Positions 62,726-64,000 of a stretch of DNA of 64,000 nucleotides are shown here, piece after piece. This DNA comes from Catalinimonas sp038039535 (GTDB lineage: Bacteria; Bacteroidota; Bacteroidia; Cytophagales; Cyclobacteriaceae). Positions within the stretch are counted from its first letter, which is position 1, and each line of letters opens with the position of its first letter. The notes below the pieces were generated by a model. The model did not search any database, was not told where the DNA came from, and worked only from the letters and a program-made list of their open reading frames with translations. A program made the position numbers and the translations under genes. The DNA lies in the NCBI RefSeq assembly GCF_038039535.1, contig NZ_JBBPHP010000011.1, positions 114,023 through 178,022 of the forward strand. The letters are read 5' to 3'.

Positions 62726-63721
62726 TTACCAACGCATCAATACAGAGCCCCAGGTAAATCCACTTCCAAATGCTGCCAGGCATACCAGATCACCTTCCTT
62801 AATTTTTCCCTGCTCCCAGGCCTCACTCATTGCAATGGGAATTGAAGCTGCCGTGGTATTTCCATATTTCATAATGTTGTTAAACACCTGATCATCTCTC
62901 AGATTTAGCTGCTTTTGTACCATCTGGCTAATCCTCAAATTGGCCTGATGTGGAATGAGTAGGTTAAGGTCTTCAGGTTTGTATCCGTTATGGTTCAGGG
63001 CTTCCATCACTGCCTGCGGAAAGCGGGTAGAGGCATGCTTGAAAACAAAATTACCGTTCATAACTGGAAAAATGGTGCCTTCTTCAATCATCTCAGGCTT
63101 TACCCTGGGGACTGAACGACTGCTGCCAACATCCAGCACCGCTAACTCTTCGGCATACTTACCTTCCGAGTGCAGATGGGAAGACATAATACCTTTTTCT
63201 TCACTAGCCTGGAGTACAGCAGCCCCGGCACCATCTCCAAAGAGTACAGAAACGCCTCTTCCTCGGGTGGTCATATCCAGACCACTGCTGTGGATTTCTG
63301 AACCAATGACCAATACGGTATCGTACATGCCGGTTTTAATAAACTGATCAGCGATAGAGATCCCATATACGAATCCTGTACACTGGGTACGCACATCCAG
63401 TGCACCTACCTCTCTGATGCCCAGTTCTCGTTGAACCAGTACTCCAGAGCCAGGGAAATCATAATCAGGACTGAGGGTAGCAAATACAATAAAATCTACA
63501 TCATCGGGCTGGAGACCCGCATTCTCCAAAGCCATAAGGGCTGCACGGGTACCCATATTGGCTGTCGTATCTTTGCCAAGTTCAAAGAAACGTCTTTCCT
63601 CAATACCTGACCGCTCCCTGATCCATTCGTCTGAAGTATCCATCATCTTGGCCAGGTCGTCGTTAGTTACAATTTTTTCAGGGAGGTATCTGCCTACTCC
63701 TGTAATTCTGGAATTTCTCAT
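62726..63721 (-). CDS. fabH: 3-oxoacyl-ACP synthase III
   Basis: A 331-residue ketosynthase that starts fatty acid synthesis by joining an acyl-CoA to malonyl-ACP. N-terminus RITGVGRYLPEKIVTN, catalytic Cys in DVRTQCTGFVYG near 113, His in LIPHQANLRI near 256 and Asn in KYGNTTAAS near 288, end FGSGFTWGSVLMRW. Normal length. No fab neighbours in the window, so this may be a second, non-canonical FabH copy; chain specificity is unknown. Confidence 0.93.
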   Translation of the reverse strand: MRNSRITGVGRYLPEKIVTNDDLAKMMDTSDEWIRERSGIEERRFFELGKDTTANMGTRAALMALENAGLQPDDVDFIVFATLSPDYDFPGSGVLVQRELGIREVGALDVRTQCTGFVYGISIADQFIKTGMYDTVLVIGSEIHSSGLDMTTRGRGVSVLFGDGAGAAVLQASEEKGIMSSHLHSEGKYAEELAVLDVGSSRSVPRVKPEMIEEGTIFPVMNGNFVFKHASTRFPQAVMEALNHNGYKPEDLNLLIPHQANLRISQMVQKQLNLRDDQVFNNIMKYGNTTAASIPIAMSEAWEQGKIKEGDLVCLAAFGSGFTWGSVLMRW

Positions 63722-64000
63722 GCTTTTAAGGTTGTAGTAATAGGTTTTTCATTGGACAGTTCGTCAGTATTCTACTGTTTTATTTCAATTCATCCTGTGA
63801 GGACCGAATAAAATATACCGCAAAATTCACTGAATGTTTGAATTAGGCAAGAATATTCCAAACCTACTTCTATTTAAAAGAAATACAACTAAAAGTATTT
63901 TTGAAACAACCCTAACTATCTGGAAAATTACACTACGGTACAATTTGATTCAAGAGTAGTTTTCGTTTATTGGCATGCTTAGTCAAAGAGTCAAGGTATA
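63722..64000. other. Intergenic end of window, no gene seen
   Basis: About 280 A/T-rich bases upstream of fabH; they must contain the fabH promoter. No ORF, repeat or RNA gene that I can support. Confidence 0.5.

Overview
The window looks like chromosomal DNA of a Bacteroidota bacterium, most likely a Cytophagales-type environmental (probably marine) species. The signs are type IX secretion sorting domains of both kinds (type A at 11236-12381, type B/CHU_C at 25825-27054), a PorP/SprF-type protein, a TonB receptor with an N-terminal carboxypeptidase-regulatory-like domain, many lipoproteins and outer-membrane barrels, weak Shine-Dalgarno signals, and a TTG-N19-TAnnTTTG promoter in front of a tRNA gene. 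The species assignment is inference; no rRNA is present.

Layout. 1-3.4 kb: tail of a heavy-metal RND efflux operon (TolC-like end plus CusB/CzcB-type adaptor), a small lipoprotein, a DUF2231 membrane protein and a small stress/STAS-like protein. 3.4-13.9 kb: DUF4301 protein, class A penicillin-binding protein, two hydrolases, a TauE/SafE permease, a TIGR04283-type glycosyltransferase and a T9SS cargo protein. 14-19.5 kb: TonB receptor followed by two secreted phosphoesterases, plausibly a phosphate or organophosphate scavenging unit. 19.9-25.8 kb: a GT2 glycosyltransferase, a polytopic GT39-like protein and an AddB/RecB-type nuclease. 25.8-33.3 kb: a surface/gliding-type cluster (CHU_C protein, PorP/SprF, a PorE-like TPR-PD40-OmpA-LysM protein, an S74 self-cleaving fibre protein, a small barrel). 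33.3-49 kb: mostly housekeeping genes (M19 dipeptidase, gamma carbonic anhydrase, enoyl-CoA hydratase, RsmE, PyrD, XerD, AroQ, class V aminotransferase, MarC, RNase HI, DegP), interrupted by an A/T-rich HEPN gene beside tRNA-Leu(GAG) and by a HepT-like protein that has lost its catalytic motif.

50.6-57.8 kb is an accessory region. It holds a tandem 42-bp repeat array with two nested palindromes, a zeta-toxin-like kinase gene overlapping a 52-codon partner ORF, a 219-bp MITE-like element with perfect 13-bp terminal inverted repeats and a 5-bp target duplication, an orphan antitoxin-like gene, several copies of two hairpin families, and an MNT/HEPN pair whose HEPN gene carries a one-base frameshift. 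That pair is bracketed by a ~193-bp direct repeat and followed by an Mrr-type nuclease with a long coiled-coil N-terminus and by a gene fragment. The module appears to be a decaying toxin-antitoxin/defence island, not one intact new system; the least explained parts are the palindromic 42-bp array, the zeta-kinase partner ORF and the repeats that bracket the MNT/HEPN pair.

57.8-64 kb returns to core genes: OmpH/Skp chaperone, nucleoside-type MFS transporter, MacA/HlyD-type efflux adaptor, a sirtuin lacking the usual zinc cysteines, a tiny membrane protein and FabH.
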